From NCBI RefSeq assembly GCF_000371925.1, contig NZ_AQVE01000020.1, positions 1-64,000 on the forward strand: a stretch of DNA of 64,000 nt, read 5' to 3'. Shown one piece after another: positions 38,827-46,976 of the stretch. The notes beneath the pieces were generated by a model. The model searched no databases and was not told the origin of the DNA. It was given only the letters and a program-made list of their open reading frames with translations. The DNA is from Thiolinea disciformis DSM 14473. GTDB taxonomy: Bacteria > Pseudomonadota > Gammaproteobacteria > Thiotrichales > Thiotrichaceae. Position numbers and translations under genes: made by a program. Position 1 is the stretch's first letter. Every line of letters begins with the position of its first letter.

Positions 38827-39066
38827 TGTTATGAGTTGTAGTCTAGTTAAAGTTGAAAGGTTGACTAACAATATAAGAAGAGTTTAGGGTGCTGCATCAA
38901 ATTTCCGATAGTCTGTGGCAAAGCTAAAAGAAAACGGCAAAAAACAAGTAAGAACTTAGCCAAGTGCTTATAGCTAGTCGTGTTAAAATCTGGTTAAATA
39001 TATAACATATACCAGTATGTAAAATTAATAACGAAAGCTCTGGGTTGTAAAAGGGAGGTTGTTCTC

Positions 39067-39426
39067 ATGCTTGGAACGATCAGATATGTAGCACGATGTC
39101 AGTGGCTTAAGGTGTGTGTCGGGTTAATCGCATTAACGTTAATGCTTCCCGTTCAAGCCGGTGATATAGGTGTGATGGAAGAAGATGGTTTAGTGCGCCT
39201 GGTGGCTACTTTGCGTAATAATCCAGCTTTCACTAATGTAGTTTGGCGGGTTTATCGCCTCGATAATGCCAAAGCTACGCCTGTCACTATTTCACGGCAT
39301 ATGGCCACCTTAAAATTAAAGCCGGGCGATTATAAAGCTGTTGCTTTTCTGAATAATAAAGAACGCAGTCAGTCTTTTTCGGTAAAGCCTAACACCAAAG
39401 AAAATATTGTTGTTCCGATGGATTAG
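39067..39426 (+). CDS. Small exported protein, function unknown
   Basis: 119 residues. A long N-terminal region with a hydrophobic stretch VCVGLIALTLMLPVQAG, cut likely after VQA (residue 31), then about 88 residues that read as beta strands (LVATLRNNPAF, WRVYRLDNAKATPV, LKPGDYKAVAFL), resembling a periplasmic beta-sandwich. GGGAGG stands about ten bases before the ATG. aroE begins 32 bases after its stop. Confidence 0.6.
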   Translation: MLGTIRYVARCQWLKVCVGLIALTLMLPVQAGDIGVMEEDGLVRLVATLRNNPAFTNVVWRVYRLDNAKATPVTISRHMATLKLKPGDYKAVAFLNNKERSQSFSVKPNTKENIVVPMD

Positions 39427-39458
39427 TGGCAAGTGTAAGTTTTGCTGAAGGATCACGT

Positions 39459-40283
39459 ATGGACATGGCAGATCAATATGCTGTCATAGGTCACCCTGTA
39501 GCTCATAGTAAATCACCCAAAATTCATAGCTTATTCGCACAACAGACCCAGCAGCGTTTGGAATATAAGGCTGTACTTGCGCCTATGGATGGCTTTAGTG
39601 CAACGGTGCGCGACTTTTTTCTCTTCGGAGGCTTGGGTTGTAATGTGACCGTGCCATTCAAGCAAGAGGCTTGGCAGATGGCGCAGCAGCGTAGCACTTA
39701 TGCCGAACAAGCGGGGGCGGTCAACACCTTGATGCGTCAAGCTGATGGCATTTTATATGGGCATAATACCGATGGGATTGGTTTGATTCGTGATTTGCAA
39801 ATCAATCAACAGTACGCTTTAACCAATCAGCGTGTACTGATTTTGGGCGCTGGTGGCGCGGTGCGCGGCATTATGCAACCTTTATTAGAAACAAACCCAA
39901 GCGAGGTATGGATTGCTAATCGTACCGAAGCCACCGCAGCCGAATTAGTTGGCTTATTTGAAAGACAAGGGCAGGTAAGGTCTAGTGGTTTTTCAGCGAT
40001 TCAAGGGCGCTTCGATCTGATTATCAATGGTACATCGGCCAGTCTGCAGGGCGATATGCCGCCCATTCCAAGTACTTGTTTAGATGCTGATACCGTGTGC
40101 TATGACATGATGTATGGGCAGGAGCCAACAATTTTTTTAAAGTGGGCAAAACAGCAAGGTGCAGAACGCTGCATTGATGGCTTAGGCATGTTAGTGGAAC
40201 AAGCTGCCGAAGCCTTTTTATTATGGCGTGGCATTCGTCCAGAAACGACCAGTGTCTTAACCACCTTGCGCGCTAGTTTATAA
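39459..40283 (+). CDS. aroE: Shikimate dehydrogenase
   Basis: NADPH-dependent reduction of 3-dehydroshikimate in aromatic amino-acid synthesis. 274 residues; HPVAHSKSPKIH (substrate), NVTVPFK (catalytic lysine), GHNTDGIG, the nucleotide motif LGAGGAVRGI, and DMMYGQEPT. A GTG at 39426 opens the same frame, but GAAGGA at 39447-39452 points to ATG 39459. It overlaps the convergent yceF gene by six bases. Confidence 0.92.
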   Translation: MDMADQYAVIGHPVAHSKSPKIHSLFAQQTQQRLEYKAVLAPMDGFSATVRDFFLFGGLGCNVTVPFKQEAWQMAQQRSTYAEQAGAVNTLMRQADGILYGHNTDGIGLIRDLQINQQYALTNQRVLILGAGGAVRGIMQPLLETNPSEVWIANRTEATAAELVGLFERQGQVRSSGFSAIQGRFDLIINGTSASLQGDMPPIPSTCLDADTVCYDMMYGQEPTIFLKWAKQQGAERCIDGLGMLVEQAAEAFLLWRGIRPETTSVLTTLRASL

Positions 40284-40868
40284 AGGTGCTGGAATCATCA
40301 AACCTTTATGACGCAACATCTCACTCAAACGAATCAGTGGCAAGCCAATCAAGGTATTCGGGTCGTCGCCGGTTAAGCGTTTAAATAAGGTAATCCCCAA
40401 GCCTTCCGACTTAAAACTACCAGCACAATTATAGGGTTGCTCGCGTTGTAGGTAGTTTTCGATTTCCTGCGCACTTAATACCCGAAATTCCACATCAAAG
40501 GGCACAACTTCCACTTGATAAGTTTGGTCGCGGCTATCGAATAAGCATAAACCCGTTAGGAAACGCACAGTTTGTCCTGAGCTAGCCATTAATTGTTGCG
40601 TAGCTTTTTCATGGGTATGGGGTTTGCCTAAAACTTGTTCGCCTAGTACCGCACATTGATCCGAACCAATAATCAAACTATTTGAGTATTGCTCCGCCAC
40701 TTTGCGTGCTTTAGCAATAGATAGACGGTGCACCATTTCAAAGGGGCTTTCATGAGAAAGGCGCGTTTCATCAATATCGGGAGCGGCGCATGTAAATGGG
40801 ATTTGTAGTTTTTGTAAGATTTCACGGCGAAAGGGGGAGGTGGAAGCGAGTACCAGTGTTTGGGTCAT
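40278..40868 (-). CDS. yceF: Maf-like nucleotide pyrophosphatase, YceF type
   Basis: Hydrolyses modified nucleotides such as m7GTP. 196 residues; ASTSPFRREIL, IGSDQCAVLG and the later GKPHTHEKA. Its nearness to yceD-rpmF-plsX-fabH is as in E. coli and supports the YceF (m7GTP) assignment over Maf/YhdE. A Uma2-type nuclease gene stands between it and yceD. Confidence 0.85.
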   Translation of the reverse strand: MTQTLVLASTSPFRREILQKLQIPFTCAAPDIDETRLSHESPFEMVHRLSIAKARKVAEQYSNSLIIGSDQCAVLGEQVLGKPHTHEKATQQLMASSGQTVRFLTGLCLFDSRDQTYQVEVVPFDVEFRVLSAQEIENYLQREQPYNCAGSFKSEGLGITLFKRLTGDDPNTLIGLPLIRLSEMLRHKGLMIPAPL

Positions 40869-40877
40869 GAGAGTCCT

Positions 40878-41471
40878 TTAGTGTGGAGCAGGCATATCTA
40901 AGCCCACTTCTTTACGCACACGACGATAAATCTGTTGGACTTGTAGGGTTAAACCAACAGATTCTAACGTAAAATGATCTTCAGCATAAAAATCTTCGGC
41001 TTGCCAATTGGTGCGGCGACGGAAGATTTTTAGAAAAGGTGTATCTTGTGATACCACCACGTATTCGATGAGTGAAGGTATTTGTGTGTAGTGTTTGTAT
41101 TTTTCCAATAGATCAATGCGTTGTGTGCTATTGGATAGCACTTCGACAATCAGAAGCGGGTTGGTACGATAATAAGGATGATCCGTATTTTCTCCGCACG
41201 CCGCCATAATGTCGGGGTAATAGGCAAAGGTCGTATCATCCGCCGTTTTGCCCACCACTTTCATGTCGGATTGCCAGACGCGACAACTGGTTGGTAGATG
41301 TAGATTAATATGTGCGTATAAATCACCTGTGATGGTGTTATGCAATTCGCTTGCACCTGCCATCGCATACACTAGACCATTTGCATATTCACTGCGTTCG
41401 GTCGCATCCATTTCATGACTTAAGTAGTCTGCTAAGCTGATCGTTTCGAGTTTGTGGGCTAGGTTGGGCAT
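40878..41471 (-). CDS. Uma2-family (DUF820) restriction-endonuclease-like protein
   Basis: 197 residues with the PD-(D/E)xK-type core of Uma2 proteins: YYPDIMAAC carries the Asp, and LLIVEVLSNSTQRIDLLEKY the Glu and lysine. The opening region SLADYLSHEMDATERSEY and VYAMAGASELHNTI is typical. The family is common in cyanobacteria and filamentous bacteria, often in many copies, with unknown role. It is nine bases upstream of yceF, on the same strand, and is an insertion relative to the standard cluster. Confidence 0.85.
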   Translation of the reverse strand: MPNLAHKLETISLADYLSHEMDATERSEYANGLVYAMAGASELHNTITGDLYAHINLHLPTSCRVWQSDMKVVGKTADDTTFAYYPDIMAACGENTDHPYYRTNPLLIVEVLSNSTQRIDLLEKYKHYTQIPSLIEYVVVSQDTPFLKIFRRRTNWQAEDFYAEDHFTLESVGLTLQVQQIYRRVRKEVGLDMPAPH

Positions 41472-41630
41472 AGCGTATTCTCACTGGGAAACTGGCCTAA
41501 TTTTATCATAATTAGCGGGTTTTGCTGAGTAGCGCATTGCCGCGATTGCGTTCGTCAACTGTAATACAGGGTAGCAGTTAAGTTTTTCAGCAAAGCTAAG
41601 GGTTTCTCCTCGGCAATCCTCGAATTTTTC

Positions 41631-41660
41631 TTTACAGTCAAGTGGCTTAGTTCATATAAT
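41631..41660 (+). promoter_or_regulatory. Strong promoter for yceD
   Basis: TTTACA (41631-41636), 18 bases, consensus TATAAT (41655-41660). The expected transcript start is about 41667, only some three bases before the yceD ATG. Confidence 0.7.
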
Positions 41661-41669
41661 CGCGCCCCT

Positions 41670-42188
41670 ATGTCAAACAGATTGCCCATTGAAGTCAATC
41701 CTTTTCGCTTGATTGAACAACGTCGTATTCTCAAAGGTATGGTGGCGTTGCAAGCTATGCCGCGTGTGCGTGAGCAAGTTTTGAGCGTTAAAGATGATTT
41801 TGTGGTGACCTTGGAATTTACCCACTCAGCCAGTCAATTACCAATGATTAAGTGCTATGTGGAAGGTGAAGTTGAGCTGGAATGCCAACGTTGCCTTGAA
41901 CCCATCACATGGGTGGTAAATACTGAGTCTGAAGTGGTTCTGACTACCTCAGATACAGATCGTCAGCCTGAGGACGAGGGGTATGAAGTTTATATTGTTG
42001 AGGATGAGCATTTGCCCTTGCTAGCTTTCGTCGAAGATGAAGTCTTGCTGGCGTTGCCTACAGTTCCTCGGCATGAAGATTGTGCGCCGTTTAAACCTTT
42101 GCGTGAAGCGGAAGTGCCTACACCTTCCGGTCAAGAGGACAAACCAAATCCTTTTGCCGTTTTAAAAGATTGGAAAAAATTGGAGTAA
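41670..42188 (+). CDS. yceD: YceD-family (DUF177) protein
   Basis: 172 residues, acidic in the C-terminal half. ELECQRCLEPITW holds the CxxC of the family and APFKPL the end signature. The role is linked to ribosome/rRNA biology in other bacteria but is not settled. No Shine-Dalgarno stands before the ATG: the promoter is so close that the mRNA may be leaderless. rpmF follows after six bases. Confidence 0.85.
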   Translation: MSNRLPIEVNPFRLIEQRRILKGMVALQAMPRVREQVLSVKDDFVVTLEFTHSASQLPMIKCYVEGEVELECQRCLEPITWVVNTESEVVLTTSDTDRQPEDEGYEVYIVEDEHLPLLAFVEDEVLLALPTVPRHEDCAPFKPLREAEVPTPSGQEDKPNPFAVLKDWKKLE

Positions 42189-42194
42189 ATTGCC

Positions 42195-42395
42195 GTGGCA
42201 GTTCAAAAGAGTCGTAAAAGCCGTGCCAGACGTGGCATGCGTCGTTCACATGATGCCTTAGTAGGTCCAACCTTATCCGTGGATGCGGCTTCTGGTGAAA
42301 CGCATCGTCGTCATCATATGACAGAAGATGGTTTTTATCGTGGTCGTCAAATCATTCCAACAGCGGCAGCTGTGGTTGAAGACGACGAAGCATAA
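42195..42395 (+). CDS. rpmF: 50S ribosomal protein L32
   Basis: 66 residues with the L32 opening [21 protein letters not shown] and the H-R-R-H-H stretch in the middle; no cysteine zinc site, as in many Gammaproteobacteria. GTG start at 42195, with TGGAG at 42181-42185. It is translated from the yceD transcript. Confidence 0.94.
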   Translation: MAVQKSRKSRARRGMRRSHDALVGPTLSVDAASGETHRRHHMTEDGFYRGRQIIPTAAAVVEDDEA

Positions 42396-42451
42396 TATCA
42401 GTTTTGAGTGTATATCTTGCACCATGCCGTTTCGGTTATTGGGATGAAGTA

Positions 42452-42485
42452 AAAATCGCGGGCTTTGTACCCGCGATTTTTTTTT
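42452..42485 (+). terminator. Strong terminator between rpmF and plsX
   Basis: AAAATCGCGGG (from 42452) pairs with CCCGCGATTTT across a seven-base loop, followed by nine or more T. Symmetric A and T tracts give it bidirectional form. Confidence 0.82.
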
Positions 42486-42504
42486 CAGGAGTTGAAGGCA
42501 AATT

Positions 42505-43539
42505 ATGACTAGCATGTACCGCATTGCGCTTGATGCAATGGGTGGGGATCATGGGCTAACCGTTATCGTGCCAGCCGCCTTACGCGCTTTAGAGGACTAT
42601 CCAGATATTCAATTAATCCTTGTGGGCGATACAGCACAAGCTGAGGCTATTCTAAAAGAACATAAGGCCAGTAGCAGTGACAGATTACAGCTGCATCATG
42701 CTTCACAAGTAGTGGGTATGGATGAATCCCCCTCTCTCGCTTTAAAAAACAAAAAAGATTCATCGATGCGCGTCGCGCTTAATCTGGTGAAGGAAGATCA
42801 AGCCGATGCTGCGGTCAGTGCTGGAAATACAGGCGCATTAATGGCTACCGCACGTTTTGTGCTTAAAACCCTACCAGGCATTGATCGCCCTGCCATTTGC
42901 ACCACTTTGCCTGCAATCGGTAAAGAAGGGCATACGCATATGCTAGATTTGGGCGCTAATGTCGACTCCTCCGCTGAGCATCTGTATCAGTTTGCGCTCA
43001 TGGGTTCGGAGCTTAGTAAAGCGATTGACGATATCCCCAACCCGAAGATTGGTTTATTGAATATTGGTCAAGAAGCGATTAAAGGTAACGAGCAAGTAAA
43101 GGCTGCGGATAGTCTGTTGAGAGCCTCGCCACTGCATTATATTGGCTACGTCGAAGGGGATAGTATCTATGCAGGGGAAGCCGATGTTATTGTATGTGAT
43201 GGTTTTGTGGGCAATGTGGCCTTAAAAACCAGCGAAGGCTTGGCCAAGCGTATTTCCAATCAGCTTAAAAGTGAATTTAAACGTAATTTATTCACGAAAA
43301 TAGCGGCTTTATTCTCATTGCCTGTATTGAATCGTTTTCGCCATGCCATGGATCCAAGACGTTATAATGGTGCCAGTTTGGTAGGGCTAAAAGGCATTGT
43401 GATTAAAAGTCACGGTGGTGCCGATGCGCTTGCGTTTGCTAATGCGATTGCAATTGCGCGTAAAGAAATCATTAAGCAGGTTCCGCAACGGATTGATAAA
43501 CAACTGGCTGAATGGCTGTTACAGAGAAAGAGTGCATGA
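42505..43539 (+). CDS. plsX: Phosphate acyltransferase PlsX
   Basis: Makes acyl-phosphate from acyl-ACP for phospholipid synthesis. 344 residues; [10 protein letters not shown] at the start, [21 protein letters not shown], and [19 protein letters not shown] at 42494-42498 fits ATG 42505 (a second ATG at 42514 is less well spaced). Its stop overlaps the fabH ATG as ATGA. Confidence 0.93.
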   Translation: MTSMYRIALDAMGGDHGLTVIVPAALRALEDYPDIQLILVGDTAQAEAILKEHKASSSDRLQLHHASQVVGMDESPSLALKNKKDSSMRVALNLVKEDQADAAVSAGNTGALMATARFVLKTLPGIDRPAICTTLPAIGKEGHTHMLDLGANVDSSAEHLYQFALMGSELSKAIDDIPNPKIGLLNIGQEAIKGNEQVKAADSLLRASPLHYIGYVEGDSIYAGEADVIVCDGFVGNVALKTSEGLAKRISNQLKSEFKRNLFTKIAALFSLPVLNRFRHAMDPRRYNGASLVGLKGIVIKSHGGADALAFANAIAIARKEIIKQVPQRIDKQLAEWLLQRKSA

Positions 43540-44504
43540 CTTATTCGCGAATTATCGGTACTGGTAGTTATTTGCCGCCACATATCGTGACCAATAAAGA
43601 GCTGGAAAGTCGCGTTGACACCACGGATGAGTGGATTGTAGAGCGTACTGGTATTCGTCAGCGTCATATGGCTGATGATGCGACAGCGCTTGATCTAGCC
43701 GAATTTGCTGCGTTGCGCGCTATCGAAGCCGCCGGTAAAAACCGTGAAGATATTGATTTAATCGTCATGGGCACTTCAACGCCCGATCTTGTTTTTCCCA
43801 GCACGGCTTGTCTGTTGCAAGGCCGTTTAGGCATTCGCAATGGTGGTGCAGCGTTTGATGTGAATGCAGCGTGTTCCGGTTTTGTGTATGCCTTAAGTGT
43901 GGCTGACAACTTTATTCGCAGTGGTGCGAGCAAGTGCGCCTTGGTAGTTGGTAGCGAGGTCATGACGCGCCTTATGGACTGGAATGATCGCGGTACTTGC
44001 GTATTATTTGGCGATGGTGCCGGTGCTTTAGTATTGGAAGCGTCGGAGCAAGCGGGTATTTTATCCACCCATATCCATTCGGATGGTCAATACGAATCCC
44101 TTTTGAATGTTTCAGCAGGCATTTCACGTCATTACGAGTTATTGCGTAGTGAAGGTGCTTTTTTGCGCATGAGGGGTAATGAAGTGTTCAAAGTGGCTGT
44201 GAATACCTTGGGACGCATTGTGGATGAAACCTTAGCGAAGAATAATATGAGCAAAACTGATGTAGATTGGCTCGTGCCGCATCAAGCTAATATTCGCATT
44301 ATTCAAGCTACGGCCAAGAAACTGGATATGCCTATGGAGCGGGTCGTACTGACCGTGGCTGAGCATGGAAATACCTCGTCTGCTTCCATTCCCCTTGCTT
44401 TAGATACGGCTATTCGCGATGGACGCATTCAACGGGGTGATGTATTGCTGCTCGAAGCCTTTGGTGGCGGTTTCACGTGGGGCTCTGCCCTGATTCGTTA
44501 CTAG
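43536..44504 (+). CDS. fabH: 3-oxoacyl-ACP synthase III
   Basis: Starts fatty-acid synthesis by joining acetyl-CoA and malonyl-ACP. 322 residues from ATG 43536. The catalytic cysteine is in [11 protein letters not shown], the histidine in [11 protein letters not shown] and the asparagine in EHGNTSSAS. The frame is open from 43512, but overlap with the plsX stop and homology ([12 protein letters not shown]) support 43536. Confidence 0.94.
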   Translation: MTYSRIIGTGSYLPPHIVTNKELESRVDTTDEWIVERTGIRQRHMADDATALDLAEFAALRAIEAAGKNREDIDLIVMGTSTPDLVFPSTACLLQGRLGIRNGGAAFDVNAACSGFVYALSVADNFIRSGASKCALVVGSEVMTRLMDWNDRGTCVLFGDGAGALVLEASEQAGILSTHIHSDGQYESLLNVSAGISRHYELLRSEGAFLRMRGNEVFKVAVNTLGRIVDETLAKNNMSKTDVDWLVPHQANIRIIQATAKKLDMPMERVVLTVAEHGNTSSASIPLALDTAIRDGRIQRGDVLLLEAFGGGFTWGSALIRY

Positions 44505-44515
44505 GAATAAAAGTT

Positions 44516-45013
44516 GTGGCGCTGGAAATTGAACATAAGTTTTTAGTTGTGTCGGAGGAATGGCGTAGTCAGGTCTTTGAATCCAGAATTATACGCCAAG
44601 GCTATTTGAGCAATAACCCTCAAGCCTCGGTGCGTGTACGCATTGAAGGGCAGGAAGCGAATATTAATATCAAAGGTATGACGCTGGGCATTCAACGCCT
44701 TGAATATGAATATCCGATTCCCTTTGCACAAGCCAATGAATTACTTGACAAACTGTGTACCAAACCGCTGATTGATAAAACGAGGCATTTGGTGGAATTT
44801 GCCGGAAGACGTTGGGAAATTGATGAATTTACTGGTGAAAATGAAGGTTTGATTGTAGCTGAGTTGGAATTGAAGCAAGTCGGTGAAACCTTTGAAAAAC
44901 CTGCATGGGCGGGTGAAGAAGTGTCAGGCATTGTGCGTTACTATAATGTGAGTTTGCAGAAATATCCTTTCTCCGACTGGACTGAAGCCGAGCGCCAAGG
45001 AAAAAATGCTTAA
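44516..45013 (+). CDS. CYTH-domain protein (triphosphate tunnel family)
   Basis: 165 residues. The N-terminal EIEHKFLV is the ExExK-type signature, followed by the tunnel-lining basic residues in VRVRIEG and INIKGM and the acidic strands EYEYPIP, WEIDEFTGENEGLIVAELEL. Such short CYTH proteins hydrolyse inorganic triphosphate or, less often, make cAMP (class IV cyclase). The start is GTG 44516, with AGGAA about eight bases before it. The HAD gene overlaps its end by eight bases. Confidence 0.8.
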   Translation: MALEIEHKFLVVSEEWRSQVFESRIIRQGYLSNNPQASVRVRIEGQEANINIKGMTLGIQRLEYEYPIPFAQANELLDKLCTKPLIDKTRHLVEFAGRRWEIDEFTGENEGLIVAELELKQVGETFEKPAWAGEEVSGIVRYYNVSLQKYPFSDWTEAERQGKNA

Positions 45014-45668
45014 AGCGGTGTTATTTGATCATGATGGCACCTTGGTTGATTCTGAAGCGACCCACTATGCTTTGTGGTCAAAAATTTTGGCGCAATACGA
45101 AAAATGCCTCAGTGAAAGCGACTATATGGTTTATTATTCGGGTCTACCTTCACACGCTAATGCCGAGCGTTTAAAGCGCGAATTTCTATTAGTGCCGAGT
45201 GTGACTGAGTTGGTGGATATGAAGCTCGCTTACTCTAGGGCTTTTTTAGAGCAACAAGGATTTCCCTTAATGGCAGGCGCTCAGCAGGTCTTGGGCTATT
45301 TCTACGCCTTGGGTTTGCCCTTAGCGGTTGTGACGGGTGCAGGGCGTGAGGAAGTGGAAAAGAGTCTTGCCCATCATCACTTACTGTCTTATTTTAAAAC
45401 ACTGGTTTCTTGCCAAGATGTAGAGCGTGGTAAGCCATTTCCGGATGGCTATCGTTTGGCCTTAGCGCGTTTAGGTATAAAGCCAGAACAAGCTTTAGCC
45501 TTTGAGGATACCGAGCACGGTGTGAATGCCGCAGCGGCAGCAGGTATTCCAGTGATTGCTATTCCCAATGCGATGTCTGAGCGTCATGATTTTGCGAAAG
45601 CAAGTTATGTAGCAGTCGATTGGCAGGATGCTCTCGCTCGGGCTAAGCTAATTTACCCTGCAATGTAA
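45006..45668 (+). CDS. HAD-family phosphatase/phosphoglucomutase-like
   Basis: 220 residues, HAD class IA. The nucleophile is in FDHDGTLVDSEA (D8, then D10), the second motif in VVTGAGREE, the lysine in RGKPFPDGY and the acidic motif in FEDTEHGVNAA. The SxxTHY cap start resembles beta-phosphoglucomutase and sugar phosphatases; the substrate is unknown. Its end overlaps xseA by 21 bases. Confidence 0.8.
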   Translation: MLKAVLFDHDGTLVDSEATHYALWSKILAQYEKCLSESDYMVYYSGLPSHANAERLKREFLLVPSVTELVDMKLAYSRAFLEQQGFPLMAGAQQVLGYFYALGLPLAVVTGAGREEVEKSLAHHHLLSYFKTLVSCQDVERGKPFPDGYRLALARLGIKPEQALAFEDTEHGVNAAAAAGIPVIAIPNAMSERHDFAKASYVAVDWQDALARAKLIYPAM

Positions 45669-46976
45669 TTTTCCTTGTGCCAATTGTATCTGTAATGTCT
45701 GTCCTGCTGTTACCCTTTCAGCATCTTTAACTAAATTGCCCTGTTCATCAAATACCAGTGCATAGCCACGTTCTAAGGTTGCTAGGGGGCTTAGTAGCTG
45801 TAAACGGGCTGCTTGCAAGGCCAAGCTCTTTTGTTGCTGTGCTAAGTATTGTTGCATAGAGTAGCTTAGCTTTTGGGCTTGTTGGCTGAGGGTTTGCTGG
45901 TATTTCGTCAGTTGATATTGCGGTGATTGCCGGTGGATGCGTTGCGTCAGATACTGTAAACGTGTTTGGTTTTGTTGCACTCTACCTTGTATTGAACGTT
46001 GCAAACGATAAGCTAACTCGTCAAGTCGTTGAATTTGTTGTTGGATTTTTCGAGCCGGTTGTTGCGTGGATAGGCGCTGGGTGAGTTGTGTTAGTTGAGC
46101 TTGCTCGCGCTGTAGTTTGTGCAAAAAATGCTTAGTATATTGCTGATAGAGATGTTGCAACTGGGGGCGCAATAGCGCTTGATCGGGACTGACTAATTCG
46201 GCTGCTGCTGACGGTGTCGGAGCGCGACGGTCTGCGACAAAATCTACGATAGTGAAATCTATTTCATGTCCCACGCCACTAATAATCGGTAGCTGACTGC
46301 TATGTACCGCCTGCGCCACGCTTTCCTCGTTAAACGGCCAGAGATCTTCCAGCGAGCCACCGCCTCTAGCAAGAATTAAGACATCACAGCGGGTTTCACG
46401 ATTAGCTTGTTGAATGGCGCGCACCAGTTGCGGTGCAGCACTATCGCCTTGTACAGCCACAGGATAGATAAGTACCGGAATATGTGGGCTGCGGCGGCGC
46501 AACACCTGCAAAATATCGCGAATGGCCGCGCCCGATGGCGAAGTAATCACGCCAATGCAACGAGGATAAGGCGGTAAAGGACGTTTCGAATCAGGATCAA
46601 ACCACCCCGCTTCTTGTAATCGTCGTTTTAGTGCTTCAAAGCGGCGTTGTAGTTCGCCTTCGCCTAAAGCTTCCATGCGCTCAACGATAAATTGATAGTC
46701 ACCGCGTGGTTCATACAAGGCGACACGCCCATAAGCCAATATATGGCTACCATTCTCAGGACGCAAGTTCAAACCCAGCATTTTGGCACGAAACATCGCG
46801 CATTTGACTTGGGCTGAAGCATCTTTCAAGGAGAAATATAAATGGCCTGAAGCAGGGCGCGCTAGATTAGAGATTTCACCTTCCACCCAGAGCGCTGGAA
46901 AACCACGGTGTAATAATTGGCCAACTTCTTGATTGAGTTGGCTAATGGTTAAACTAATACGCTCAGGGTTTGACAT
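45648..46976 (-). CDS. xseA: Exodeoxyribonuclease VII large subunit
   Basis: Degrades single-stranded DNA to short oligonucleotides with XseB. 442 residues: OB-fold start (ISQLNQEVGQLL, LWVEGEISNLARP, GHLYFSLKD), catalytic domain with GVITSPSGAAIRDILQVL, ARGGGSLEDLWPFN and GVGHEIDFTI, then a long Gln-rich coiled coil (about 260-400). ATG 46976 preferred over the TTG at 46982. It overlaps the end of the protease gene. xseB is not in the window. Confidence 0.92.
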   Translation of the reverse strand: MSNPERISLTISQLNQEVGQLLHRGFPALWVEGEISNLARPASGHLYFSLKDASAQVKCAMFRAKMLGLNLRPENGSHILAYGRVALYEPRGDYQFIVERMEALGEGELQRRFEALKRRLQEAGWFDPDSKRPLPPYPRCIGVITSPSGAAIRDILQVLRRRSPHIPVLIYPVAVQGDSAAPQLVRAIQQANRETRCDVLILARGGGSLEDLWPFNEESVAQAVHSSQLPIISGVGHEIDFTIVDFVADRRAPTPSAAAELVSPDQALLRPQLQHLYQQYTKHFLHKLQREQAQLTQLTQRLSTQQPARKIQQQIQRLDELAYRLQRSIQGRVQQNQTRLQYLTQRIHRQSPQYQLTKYQQTLSQQAQKLSYSMQQYLAQQQKSLALQAARLQLLSPLATLERGYALVFDEQGNLVKDAERVTAGQTLQIQLAQGKLHCRVN

